Positions 33,446 through 43,290 of a DNA stretch of 64,000 nucleotides are shown piece after piece. Within the stretch, counting starts at the first letter, position 1. Every line of letters begins with the position of its first letter. Origin of the DNA: Meloidogyne chitwoodi (lineage: Eukaryota > Nematoda > Chromadorea > Rhabditida > Meloidogynidae); the NCBI GenBank assembly GCA_015183035.1, contig JACZZP010000016.1, positions 62,001 to 126,000 on the forward strand, written 5' to 3'. A model generated the notes under the pieces. The model searched no databases, was not told the DNA's origin, and worked only from the letters and a program-made list of their open reading frames with translations. A program made the translations under genes and the position numbers.

Positions 33446-36186
33446 AAGTAATGATTGATTTAATAAAACATTTTACAAAAAACTAAAATATTATTTATGT
33501 TAATCCAATTCTTTAAATAACTTAAAATCGCGCATTTTTTATTGCAATTTATTATAATGCCGAAATATAATTGTTTTTTTGAATGATCGAACAATCCAAA
33601 ACATCTTTAACAAAAACAAACACAAACATTCTTCTGATTTGAGAGAAAATCGAAACTGCAGACCTGAAATGCTGTGAAATTTCAGATGAAAAGGTTAAAA
33701 CAAAAACAACACTCAAGAATATTTCGCGCAGAGTAAAGAGCTATGCATTCATATTAGGGTGAGCGCCCATTATGAGTTGTAGCAAAATCGACCGATTGCT
33801 GATACTTTTGCAGCGGCGCTATTGCTGTCAATGTTACTTTTAATCTTCATCCAATCAATTGTTAGTTTTAAGGGAAAAAATAAGATTTATCGAAAAGTTA
33901 TTAAGAAAAAAGGGTTAGTAGAAGAAATATATAAAATAATAATTATTTTTTGATAATAAAATAAATCAATTCCCGAAAAGCTTTAGAGATTGGAGATATT
34001 TATTTTTGTGCCTGTTTTCTTTCGCTCGCCTCGATGTTCATCGGCCTTCATCGAAAACCCAGTCAAAAATTACAATCGCGCAGCAGTACGACAGAGACCG
34101 GTAGCAGAGGAAAATAGAAAAATAGCCAGTCCAGATTAAAATGAAAGGAAGAGGAAATATGCCTCGAATAAATATTAGTGATGATTGGTATTAACATAAA
34201 ATATTTTATGAAATTTAGAAAACTTTAAATTGAATTTATTTAATTTTGTTTTCCTTTTTTAAAGCATTAGGTTGTTTTAATAGATATAACATAAATCTAA
34301 AATTTTAATATAATTTCCCCCCAAAAGAAAAAATGTTTTTATGATTCATAGATTTTCAAAAAAATTTTTGTTATTTATTGAAAGTATTGGGGATAGAATA
34401 ATCTTCAACTGGATGGAGACCTTTTTTGAATAATTTATCGGGAAGAAATTTTTGATGGATGTAACGTCACCACAAAGTGATCATTAACGCATAATGAGCA
34501 CGAACAAATAATGGCAAAATCGTTTATAAAAATAAAAAGTAAAAAAAAAAGGAAAATTATATAGATTTGATTTAAAATGAAATAAAGTTAGTAATCATAA
34601 TGCCAAAATAAAATTTAACAATAAATCAAAAAAAGAATAAAAATAATGATAATTTTGTTCGCTTACTGGTCACTAAAAAAATGTTTTACGAGAGTAATTG
34701 GAGATGGCCGCGATGAAAAAATATTGGATTTAGAGCGAAACAATAACATAAAATACGGCGATACAAAAATAACACCTATAGCAAATCTACTACTATTACA
34801 ACCGGTCTATCTAGGTAAAATTATTATTTGACTAATTGTAAGAGTGATTGATCGAGGAAATATGATGATCAAAGTAAAGTTTTAAAAAATTAGCTCGTTT
34901 TTAAAAATTAGAGTTTTGGGGATTAATTAAAAGCAAATAATATAATGAACAAATCATCAAATATCAGGATGGAAGGAAAATTATTAGAGAAAAATAATTG
35001 TATTAAAAATTACACAACAGAATCTAATAACATTACAAAAATGATGTAAAAAAATATTTTTCAAATTTAATTAAAAACAAATTAAAAATTATAACGCCCT
35101 TTTCATTTTACAACTTTCTGCCCTTTATCAAAAAAATGTTCCAAAATATTACCAAAATTACTTGTTTAATAATATTTTTCTACGTTAATTTATCAACAAT
35201 TTAAAATGAAAAGTTTGTCTTCTTAAGTCGGACGAAAGCAAAGTCCGATGACACAATCAATCATTTAAATGCAATTTAACCCCCTTTAACGCCTTACATA
35301 TTATAATTTTCTCATTTTTTTCGGCAAAATACCATTTAGCGAGAAAACCAAGCTAAAACTCAAGGCTAAATCAGGTAGAGAATTATGACCAGGAAAATAG
35401 ATGAGTGGATTATAATATTTATGTATTTACGTTAAAAGTGGCAGCGACGCTAGAGAGAGGTCGAAGAAATGCAAATAGCAAAAGGTTTAGAGCGCGAAAA
35501 GGAAAAGTTCAAAGTGCAAGAGGAAAGGAAGAAAAAGGGAATAAAAAATTAAATGATAATAAAGGATAATATTGCATTCTTTATAGGGGTAGGGACTAAT
35601 TAAATTTATAAAATTTAGTATGTACATAATGCAAAATTTTAAACAATGACAAAATATACTAAATATAAATAGGTAGGAGCCTATTTTATTTAAAACATTA
35701 ATTTGTTAAATTATTTCAGACAATAAATAATATTTCCCTGCATAAAAAGGTAATTTGTGCGAGGGAGATGTGCACGACTAATTGTGCAGATTGGTGGTAA
35801 AGGCCGCCAATGGCAGTATAAGCATTTGCGCACGCAAAAATAAACTAAAAAATCGATCAATCGTCGTCCCTTTTCACTCATTAGTTTCGGCCAGCATATT
35901 TGTACATAGTAATGTGTTTCATTCACATCTTATGCCTGTTTTTCGTCTTTAAAGCTGTTGATCCACTCCTGTTTTTTGCACATCAAACAAGTTATATAAT
36001 GTCTATTAAGAAAACTCGTATGTTGGCTCAAAAAGGGCTGAAGTTGCAAGCCGATTGACAAAAAAGGAAATATTTAATTTTAGAATTTTTCGAACCTGTG
36101 ACAAATAATTAAAAGACTGATAAATAAATCTTCTCCTTATACAACTTCGATAAATAGGGGCCATTCGGAACGGGTCCCAAAATTTT
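33446..36186. other. Gene-poor AT-rich region upstream of the LRP gene
   Basis: I find no exon chain with family similarity here. The part at 33700-34150 is less AT-rich and may hold the LRP promoter and 5' leader. A short plus-strand frame at 34141 (MKGRGNMPRINISDDW) has no continuation I can support. Purine-rich DNA lies at 35450-35550. A minus frame at 35711-35926 looks like chance. No tRNA, rRNA or long repeat was seen. Confidence 0.4.
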
Positions 36187-37609
36187 TTATTTAAGCTTGC
36201 AAGTCCAATCGTCCAAACTATGTGGACGCACAATAACAGTTTCGAGAATTTGGTTCTTATACATAAATGCTGATAACGAATTAAATAATGTTCGAATAAT
36301 AATATAGATCGCCAAAAATTGAACCCAAGTCCATTTCAGCATCTCCCATATATCTGTTCTGAAAAGATATTTTACAAAATATGTAAAAAAATACTTGTAA
36401 ACAAAAATTTGTTCATTAATTTTAAGCCTGTAATTGATGAAAAAGTTTATTGGATCAGTCTCATTTGAGAGGTCAGAATGTATATTCCAATCATGAGCGC
36501 TTCTATAATATATCATTTTTATTTAAAATCAATTCTTTAATTAATTCTATACTTTACAAGTTCAACAGTAATATTTTGATCTATCTGAAAGTTTTGTAAG
36601 GCCCAAAAAACTGAATTCATTTTAGTTTTCAATTCAACATAATTCTCATCAAATTTTGTTGTATCTATTAAAGTATTATTATCAGAGTTGTTTTTCATTT
36701 TCACAGCTTCCAAAGCTTTTTCTGCCCATTCAAAAGGTGATAAGGTTAAATTACCCCAACTAGGAAGAAGAGGTTCACGTTGTGTAAGCTCCAAAATGCC
36801 AATTATGCTTATTTTTTTTAAATAATTAAGAAAATTAAAATTATTTGTTATACCTTAGAGAATTATGATAATTAAATGGTCTGTTGATTCTTCCAATAAC
36901 TGGACACATTTGTAACTAAAAACAAAATTTTTTTATCAATTTTAAAATTATAATTTATAACCTGCAATAAAGCACGTCTTTCAAGACGAACATCAAAAAA
37001 TAATGCAAAAGTTATTACTTGAAATTGGTTAAAAGTCGTTAAATTGTTTTGTAGTGAACGGAAGTGAATATTAATTCTTATCTAAATGTTTAAATAATAT
37101 AATAATTTATTATTCTTTTTTTAAATTAGTGCCTTTTAAGAATTAAAAAATCATAACCTCTTCTGGTCTATCATCATTGTCTATATCTAACGTATTTGTT
37201 TCAAATGCAGGAAAACCTAAGTATGCACTCCAACGTTCATTCCAGGCCGTTATTGGACTCCAAAATTGTTGAATTTGGCCCTCATTGTCTTCAAATAGAA
37301 TGAAGATATTTTCTCTGAAATTCAAAATGGGCCGTTCCAAATAAGTATTCGTCTTTTTCCACATTCCCTAAATTTTAAAGAAAATACATATTTACCTATT
37401 CTCATTTTTAAGAAAAAATCGAAACCTGCGTAGCAAATGTTAAAAACAATGCAATTATTACAGTTAAGGGAAATGTGATAAAATTCCAAAAGTTTGCACA
37501 TGAAAATACCGAAGCACGGCATTCAAAGCACACTGGCTAAAAATTTCGAAGATTTATAAAAAAATTAAGATTTCCTTACAAAGCTATATACAGTTTTAAG
37601 GCGTAGCAT
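36187..37609 (-). CDS. tmem-231: TMEM231, ciliary transition-zone membrane protein
   Basis: TMEM231 belongs to the MKS module of the ciliary transition zone, which gates membrane proteins into cilia; in nematodes it acts in sensory neurons. ATG at 37609 (MLRLKTVYSF), then PVCFECRASVFSCANFWNFI and a first membrane span (FPLTVIIALFLTFATQ). The lumenal part follows: RPILNFRENIFILFEDNEGQ, AYLGFPAFETNTLDIDNDDR, and downstream WNIHSDLSNETDPINF. The second span near the C-terminus (IWEMLKWTWVQFLAIYIIIR) matches the human FWEMVKFAWVQYVSILLIF segment. The last exon ends at stop 36187. About eight exons with short introns. The two-span layout and length fit the family. Only 9 bases separate this ATG from the stop of the small ORF upstream (37619-37883). 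Confidence 0.85.
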
Positions 37610-37618
37610 CACTTATTA

Positions 37619-37883
37619 TTAGTTTGAAATAATGGATTGCAAATTTTCTTTCGAGATGAGCAAACCAGTCCAAAGTGAAAATATCCAAGCTAGAGTAGCC
37701 AAACAAGCATAAAACAGATCAAGAACAAATCTCAAACGCTGTGGTGATATAATCATTTATTTTTCGGCCATAATATGAAAAAGGATAAAGTAAATGTTTA
37801 TTTATAAATAATAAACCTGCGACGACGGTTGCTAAGTAACCAAGATATGTGACAACGGAATAATTCAAAACGAATGTATCCAT
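37619..37883 (-). CDS. Small membrane protein or 5' exons of tmem-231
   Basis: ATG at 37883 gives MDTFVLNYSVVTYLGYLAT. A possible GTCGTC donor after this joins, in phase 0, an exon starting after CCACAG: RLRFVLDLFYACLATLAWIF, SLWTGLLISKENLQSIISN, stop at 37619. This would be a peptide of about 60 residues with two hydrophobic segments. Alternatively a donor at GACTG|GTTTGC and an acceptor just before the tmem-231 ATG would fuse this frame to TMEM231 as an N-terminal extension. I do not recognise the protein. The 9-base gap to tmem-231 suggests either one transcript or a wrong boundary. Confidence 0.35.
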
Positions 37884-38182
37884 ATTTTGATTTCATACAA
37901 AAGATTAACTAAAACTTCACAATAAAGGGGGTTTGACCTTAACTCTGGAGTAACTTATCTTACATTTGTAATGATTAAAAATCAAACAGAAACAAATTAA
38001 ATAATGATTTTTTATAATTGTGTCATTAGAGAAAAACAATACATGCAATATTTGATTATGGAATTTAAAAAATGAAGCCATTATTTATAAAAAAAACACG
38101 CATTTTGAATCATTTGATGAATAAAATACTGTGTGCACATTGAATGTAGAGTGGAGTTTTTTAAGAAACTAGCTTAACAGCT

Positions 38183-39287
38183 TCAAATTATGGCACATCT
38201 CCGCCTCCTTTTTGGCTTTTCCTTGTGCTTGTTTAACAAATTACAATAAATAAAATATTTAAAAAACCTTAAATTTCCTAATTTCTCGCACAAGTGCCTA
38301 AAAATTTAAAATTATTTTTATTATTGTATTTGTAGTACATACGTGAAAAGCTTCGTCTACATGCTTTCGAGTCTTAGCGCTAGTGTCAATGAATGGAATG
38401 CCAAAAGAACGTGCCAATTCTTGTATAGATCGCTGGTCAACTGATCGCTGCTGGAGATCGCATTTATTACCAACCAAAACCATTGGAACCTTTTTAATAT
38501 TTAAAAGAATTATTAAAGTAAAATGTGGATGTATTAAAAAATGAAAATCGATAAAAGGGAAAGCTCTCCAAAAATCAGAAAAATAATTAACTTAAAGAAC
38601 ATAAAATCCAAATAAAAACAAAAAGTAGTAAATGATAAAACTGCTAATTACCTCATCATTGTCCTTTACCCGTCTAATTTGTTCTCGATAAGCGTGAATA
38701 TTTTCGAAAGACTTGTACTTAAATAAAAAATATTTTTTAAGTTACAATCAAAAAACCTCATTAAGTGCAAAAACCAGAAGAAAACCCTCACCAGTACGCA
38801 TATATTGATCACGCATAGCAGAATATTCTTCCTACATAATTTTGAGAATAAATTTTTAATACAATAAAACCTGTCCTGCAGTATCCAAAATGTCAAGAAG
38901 GCAGGTCTCGCCGTCAATAAGAACCTAGGATAAAAATATATTCATTATGTAAACTCAAACGAAGGGGAAAATCCTAGATTTTTAAAAATATCGATCTCTA
39001 TTGGCTACATGATGAAATTTCAAAACATAAATTCTATACATAAGCATCAAATACGAAACCTTAATAACAAAACAAACCTGTTTTCTATAACTATCTTCAA
39101 TGGTTGGGTCATATTCTTCAATAAATTGGCCTTGTATTAATTGAATAGTTAATGCCTAAGGTTTTATTGAATGTTATATATTTAAATGGTTATACCGATT
39201 TTCCAACACCTCCATCGCCAACAACCACCAACTATAAATTAAAATATCGAATTTTTTAAAGTAAAGTTTCACCTTATATTCAGTCAT
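38183..39287 (-). CDS. let-60: Ras GTPase (LET-60)
   Basis: Small GTPase of the receptor tyrosine kinase-MAP kinase pathway, acting at the inner plasma membrane. ATG at 39287: [20 protein letters not shown] (P-loop with Gly12 and Gly13 intact, and Asp at position 11 as in LET-60). Effector loop [14 protein letters not shown], switch [17 protein letters not shown] with Gln61, then NKCD (about 38455-38470) and ETSAK-like DTSAK. The C-terminus has a basic run KPKRRRR followed by a CAAX box CAII, stop at 38183. The polybasic tail plus CAAX suggests farnesylation or geranylgeranylation and membrane binding. About eight exons. Position 26 is Gly instead of the usual Asn. All catalytic residues look intact. 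The alternative, a Rap, is less likely because of the MTEYK start and DTAGQEE. Confidence 0.93.
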
Positions 39288-39740
39288 TTGCCAAAATAAA
39301 GTTAATTAAAATAAGTCTTGTAGCTGTCCTCCAGAGAAATTAAAAATAAATATTTATATGGAATACACTAATAAATTTATTACTATAAATGCTAAATAAT
39401 AAATAAAGAAAGTTAGTAGAATCACACAAAAGTCGAAAGTGCAATGGTCAACTTAAATGAGAATAGTCATAGAACACAACCACTCTCTATTACTTTTTTT
39501 AAAATTCTATTATCATTTTTTTCTTTATTTTACTACACTCATCTTTTTTTCTCTGATACACGAAATAGTGTGCAGACAAAATATACATAATAACATTATG
39601 CCAAAATAAATTTTTAAAAAAGTGGCGTCAGCAACAAGCATAAAAAGACAATACTGAACAAATCACCGGCATCCCAGGCATTTTTTTACACAAAAATTCT
39701 TCAAAAACAATAACCCATTGCCTCAATTGTTCCAATCAGC

Positions 39741-39998
39741 TCACATGTCATCTTTGTCCAAGTTGGTTGGATTCTAAAAGCTGTAAAAAAGTTTGAAATT
39801 ATGTTGAAAAAAACAAATGAAAACGAACAATAAAAGGGATAAAAGGAGATTCGCGCTTTGCAATTTTTGGCGTGCAATTTTATTTTTTTAATGTAAACTT
39901 ACAAGTTGTGTTGAGGAGCAGAACTGCCAACCACCAAATACCAGATCACATCTGCCACCAACCATCAGAGCCATGGACGAACACAGGGCAACCATCAT
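39741..39998 (-). CDS. Possible small peptide from two exons, uncertain
   Basis: An exon at 39903-40001 has good splice sites (TTTTCAG acceptor, GTAAGT donor) and an open frame from ATG 39998: MMVALCSSMALMVGG followed by RCDLVFGGWQFCSSTQL. A second exon from 39773 adds NPTNLDKDDM and stops at 39741, giving about 42 residues. The start is hydrophobic, like a signal peptide. This is the last member of a chain of exon-like segments (40050-40505) on the same strand, so it could equally be part of a noncoding or 5' leader transcript of the Ras gene. I recognise no family. Confidence 0.3.
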
Positions 39999-40049
39999 TG
40001 CCTGAAAAATTGAAAAATGAAAAAATTCTTATTTAAAAAAACAAAACGG

Positions 40050-40505
40050 CTGAAGCAGTAGACGAGCAGCCGTCGACGAGAAGCCACCGACGAACACTTA
40101 AAATGCTAAAAAATTAAAAAATAACAACCCGTCCCATCGTCCTTGATTTTCCCAGTGCACATGTTGTTGACGTCCTTCTTAAGATTAAAACAAAAATAAA
40201 AAATAAAGTAAAAAACCTGGGGCCCAATGAAGCGAACAGTTGACAATAAGCAGTCGTTGATCAGCAGCCGTTGAAGAAACTTAAAAAGCTAAAAAAATAA
40301 AAATAACCATCCTCTCATCGTCCTTGAACTGCTCCAGTGAACATCCGTCCTTGAACTGCTCAGTAACATGTTGAGTTGAGGACATACTTCTAAAGATGAA
40401 AAAATAAAAAAGTTCAAAAAGTTAAAAAAAAACCTGGGGCCAATTGAAGAAAAGCTGAACAAGAAGAACAGCTGTTGATCAGAAGCAGTTGAACATTCCA
40501 GATGA
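40050..40505 (-). repeat. Tandemly duplicated exon-like pairs
   Basis: Read on the minus strand, two sequence types alternate. Type B: 40434-40505, 40217-40288 and 40050-40105, sharing CTGCT(G/T)CTGATCAAC and ending GGCCCCAG|GT in the first two. Type A: 40308-40389 and 40129-40180, sharing a TCAACATGT-like core and CAAGGACGATG, both followed by G|GTT donors. Acceptors are TTTTTAG or TTTAG. The array looks like local duplication of an exon-intron-exon unit. A continuous frame across all of it stops early in the last B copy, so I treat it as exons of a noncoding or untranslated transcript. Confidence 0.55.
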
Positions 40506-41062
40506 CTGAAATTTCAGAAAAATTAGATTTAATTATATTAAAAAGTAAAAATTTTAAATTTAAAAAACTATAAACAGGTGACAAGTACAGCAGTTGAAGT
40601 TCGCTGCCAAGCTATAAAAGAAAAAATGTTAAAAAATCTAAATTTTTTAGTTTTTATTATTATATTTTAAATTTTTAGCATCGCGCGCTGTTGAGGGAGT
40701 AAAATTCGATTAAAAAATGAACAAACAACAAAAAAAAAACAAAAAACAACAACAAAAACAAACAAACACAAAAAAAACGGGTGCACCCAAAATAAAAACT
40801 TTCTCTGATGCATAAAGTGTTTACATAACATTATTTCTCTTTAGAGAAATTTTTCCCGCTAAAATTTAAATTATGAAGGAAAATCAATAATATGCATTTT
40901 GAGTCTGAGCAAAGTAGGTTATTCATTACCGCGTTTTAGAAATCCATATAATTGTAGTTTAAATGAAATCCTCACTTTTTTCTTATTATTTTGAACTTTT
41001 TTCTTTTAGCTTAAATCAACTTTGGTTAAATTAAAGAGGATTCAAAATTATAGCGATTTTCA
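40506..41062. other. AT-rich intergenic stretch with A/C-rich tract
   Basis: Low-complexity A/C-rich DNA (repeated AACAA and CAAAAA) lies at about 40720-40780. One further exon-like piece on the minus strand ends near 40612. Otherwise nothing recognisable. Confidence 0.4.
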
Positions 41063-41463
41063 TCAACTTCTCAACATTGTTTTATTACGAAAAAAGTGGA
41101 AATTGTCGAATTCGATGAGGATTTGCTGATCCATTAGAGATATTGTAACAGAATCTTTGGATTGAGGTTTTTCTTTTATCAAACTATCAAAAAGTAAGGT
41201 TGGAGTGTTGTGAGAACTTAGATTTTCTTGAAGCCTATGTGTTGTTTCGTTGCTATGATCCAGTTTTTTTGGACTTTCATTCACGATCCATCGGGTGATT
41301 TTTTGCTTTTGATAAAAAATATCAAACTTTTTGGCTAATCTTCCTCCCATGTCAGAATTTTTCATATAAACCACCAGCTAAATTTTTAACAACTAAATAT
41401 ATACTGCGATTTAAGTCAAGTATATTCAATGCGTTAATTATCAGTGGCATTGACCGCTAACAT
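41063..41463 (-). CDS. Hypothetical small protein
   Basis: The main exon spans 41063-41379 and begins after an AAATTTAG acceptor; it reads VVYMKNSDMGGRLAKKFDIF and ends NKTMLRS with the stop at 41063. An upstream mini-exon ATGTTAGCG at 41455-41463 with a GT donor joins it in phase 0, so the model gives about 106 residues. The sequence is hydrophilic, with a Ser/Lys-rich middle, and shows no motif I recognise. It sits 127 bases downstream of the next gene on the same strand, so it could also be its 3' extension or a chance frame. Confidence 0.4.
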
Positions 41464-41590
41464 AAGAAATCGGATCTCAACAGAAAATTGTATTGTTTTA
41501 TCCTTGACTAATTAGTTGAAGTTAAATGTATATTTTTTAAATTAGAATCTTTTTATAATTTTAATTAAAGCATTATTACATCACTCATTT

Positions 41591-42994
41591 TTATAATTGG
41601 TTCACTGCTTCTGTCCAGAGGTTCTAAAAAGTAAAGATTAGAGGGTTTAATAGGGACCCTATCACCCAATCATCCAACCACTTTTGTTGCTGTTCAATAT
41701 GTATGAATTTGCCTTTGACATTCTTTTAAAAAAATAGATTAAAAAATTTTAAAATATTACTTTTGGGTTTGTTAGCTTTTTACAAGATTGATCTGCTGGC
41801 ACACCATTGACAATTCGACCAAAAACATTTTTTGAGGCGACTAAGGCACATTTTCGATCCTGCATCGGCGTAGTTGCAATATTCTTCCCAGCAAGTTTAT
41901 TTACATTAGTGACAAACTAAAGCTATTATTTAATATGTACTAAAATTTTATAATAAATTTACTTTGTTCACATAAGCTCCAGTATCAGTATAAATGGGAT
42001 TTAAACCATTAGCTCCCGCGCTGATAAATGCTCCAGATTGGGGACTGTCCATTGAAAAGAGGGATTTACATTAAAGTATAATCTCTAATTGTTCACCAAC
42101 TTCGTTGTCCGTGCCATTGCATAAAAATATCATTTTTTGAAGCTTGAAAAAGGCCTACACACATTGTATGAAACATTGTTAAGTTGTTATGTGCCGCATC
42201 TGCCTTTGCATTTTTTGGTTGACAAGACGAAGTGAGATTACCCCGAATTGAAAAACGAGTAGCGCCAGCAACCACTAAAGAGCGGGAACTAGTACGTTCA
42301 AATATGGCAGCTGATTGATTACAAACATCTCCTATTAAGTAGAGTATAAAATCTTAGCGTGTTATTATAAAATATACCATCAGTTTGAAAGTGCGGGGAT
42401 GAGTGGTGTAATTGCGCTCGACTTGAATTACAATAAAATGAAGCGCATAAGACCATATATCCCCAAAAACGTCTAAAACGGTCGCTACGTAAAGAAGGCA
42501 ACAGCTCATGGATGACACAGAACTGATCCTTCAAAATAGGAATTTATTAAAAAATATAATTCTGTCTAACCTTAATAAAAGTCAATCGAATTGACTTAAC
42601 AAGTAAAGGGGCAATACGAGAAAGCAATGACACATCAGAAGCGACTTGACCAAAATCATCAATGCTCATAAGGAAAGCAATAAGCTAAAAAAAAGTTAAT
42701 ATATTTTTTAAAATCAGACAACCTTTTTCATTTGTTCTCTTTCGGAATCAGTAGGAAGTGCCAATTCCCACTGATCATCATCAACGCTATCATTTTTGGC
42801 AAAGAATTCCTCAAAAAAAGCATTCATTGGCTGAATAATGGAATCATGGCCAGAAGATGAGTTAATAAGCAGTTGAAATTGGGCCATTGGGCTAAGGAAG
42901 CTGCGTCCGGAAGTACTTGAGTTAATTAAATGGATGATTTTCTATGTAGATCTCGAGACTACCTATCATGATTAGATGAGAAATGTAACTGCAT
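41591..42994 (-). CDS. Conserved-looking protein of unknown function
   Basis: ATG at 42994 (MQLHFSSNHD) joined over a 46-base intron to STSGRSFLSPMAQFQLLINS. The body reads ALPTDSEREQMKKLIAFLMS, then KDQFCVIHELLPSLRSDRF, a histidine-containing block AQLHHSSPHFQTDGDVCNQS, SRSLVVAGATRFSIRGN, KADAAHNNLTMFHTMCVG, FMQWHGQRS, ISAGANGLNPIYTDTG and IVNGVPADQSC, and ends NLWTEAVNQL with stop at 41591. Exons join in frame with short introns. The HHSSPH, DAAHN and QWHG blocks look like conserved, possibly metal-binding or catalytic motifs of a hydrolase; this is inference. I cannot name the family. No signal peptide is visible from this start. It begins 297 bases after the ubr-5 stop, on the same strand. 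Confidence 0.6.
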
Positions 42995-43290
42995 CAGAAG
43001 CGGAATTAATAATATCATAAAAAGTTTCATTTAAAATGATGATGACAAAACTATAGAAATATTTCTAAATTATAAAACAAACAATTTTGCACATAATATG
43101 TATAGTTTGATATTAGATATAAAGTAATTAACATTTTTATAATGAATTTAAACATTCGAAAATTAAGTTTATTCTTAAAAAATAAAATCGCAAAAATATT
43201 TATGTCAAGTGCAACAAAGCATAAAAATTTAAATAATAATCATAAAATTGAGACTTCATAATAACATTAAAACTTCATATAGTAAGCATT
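42995..43290. other. Short gap between ubr-5 and the next same-strand gene
   Basis: 296 bases of AT-rich DNA with a TTTCTATAG acceptor-like site (minus strand, about 43055) before the downstream ATG. Could be an operon spacer; no other feature seen. Confidence 0.3.

Noticed and set aside
34646..34831. Plus-strand frame MIILFAYWSLKKCF
   Set aside because: Low-complexity composition, no family similarity and no neighbouring exons.
35711..35926. Minus-strand 71-residue frame starting MNETHYYVQ with several Cys
   Set aside because: No splice context, no motif, and it lies 3' of tmem-231; most likely chance or 3' leader sequence.
36006..36233. Minus-strand frame MCVHIVWTIGLAS downstream of tmem-231
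   Set aside because: It overlaps the last tmem-231 exon in another frame, and the family C-terminus fits the shorter stop at 36187.
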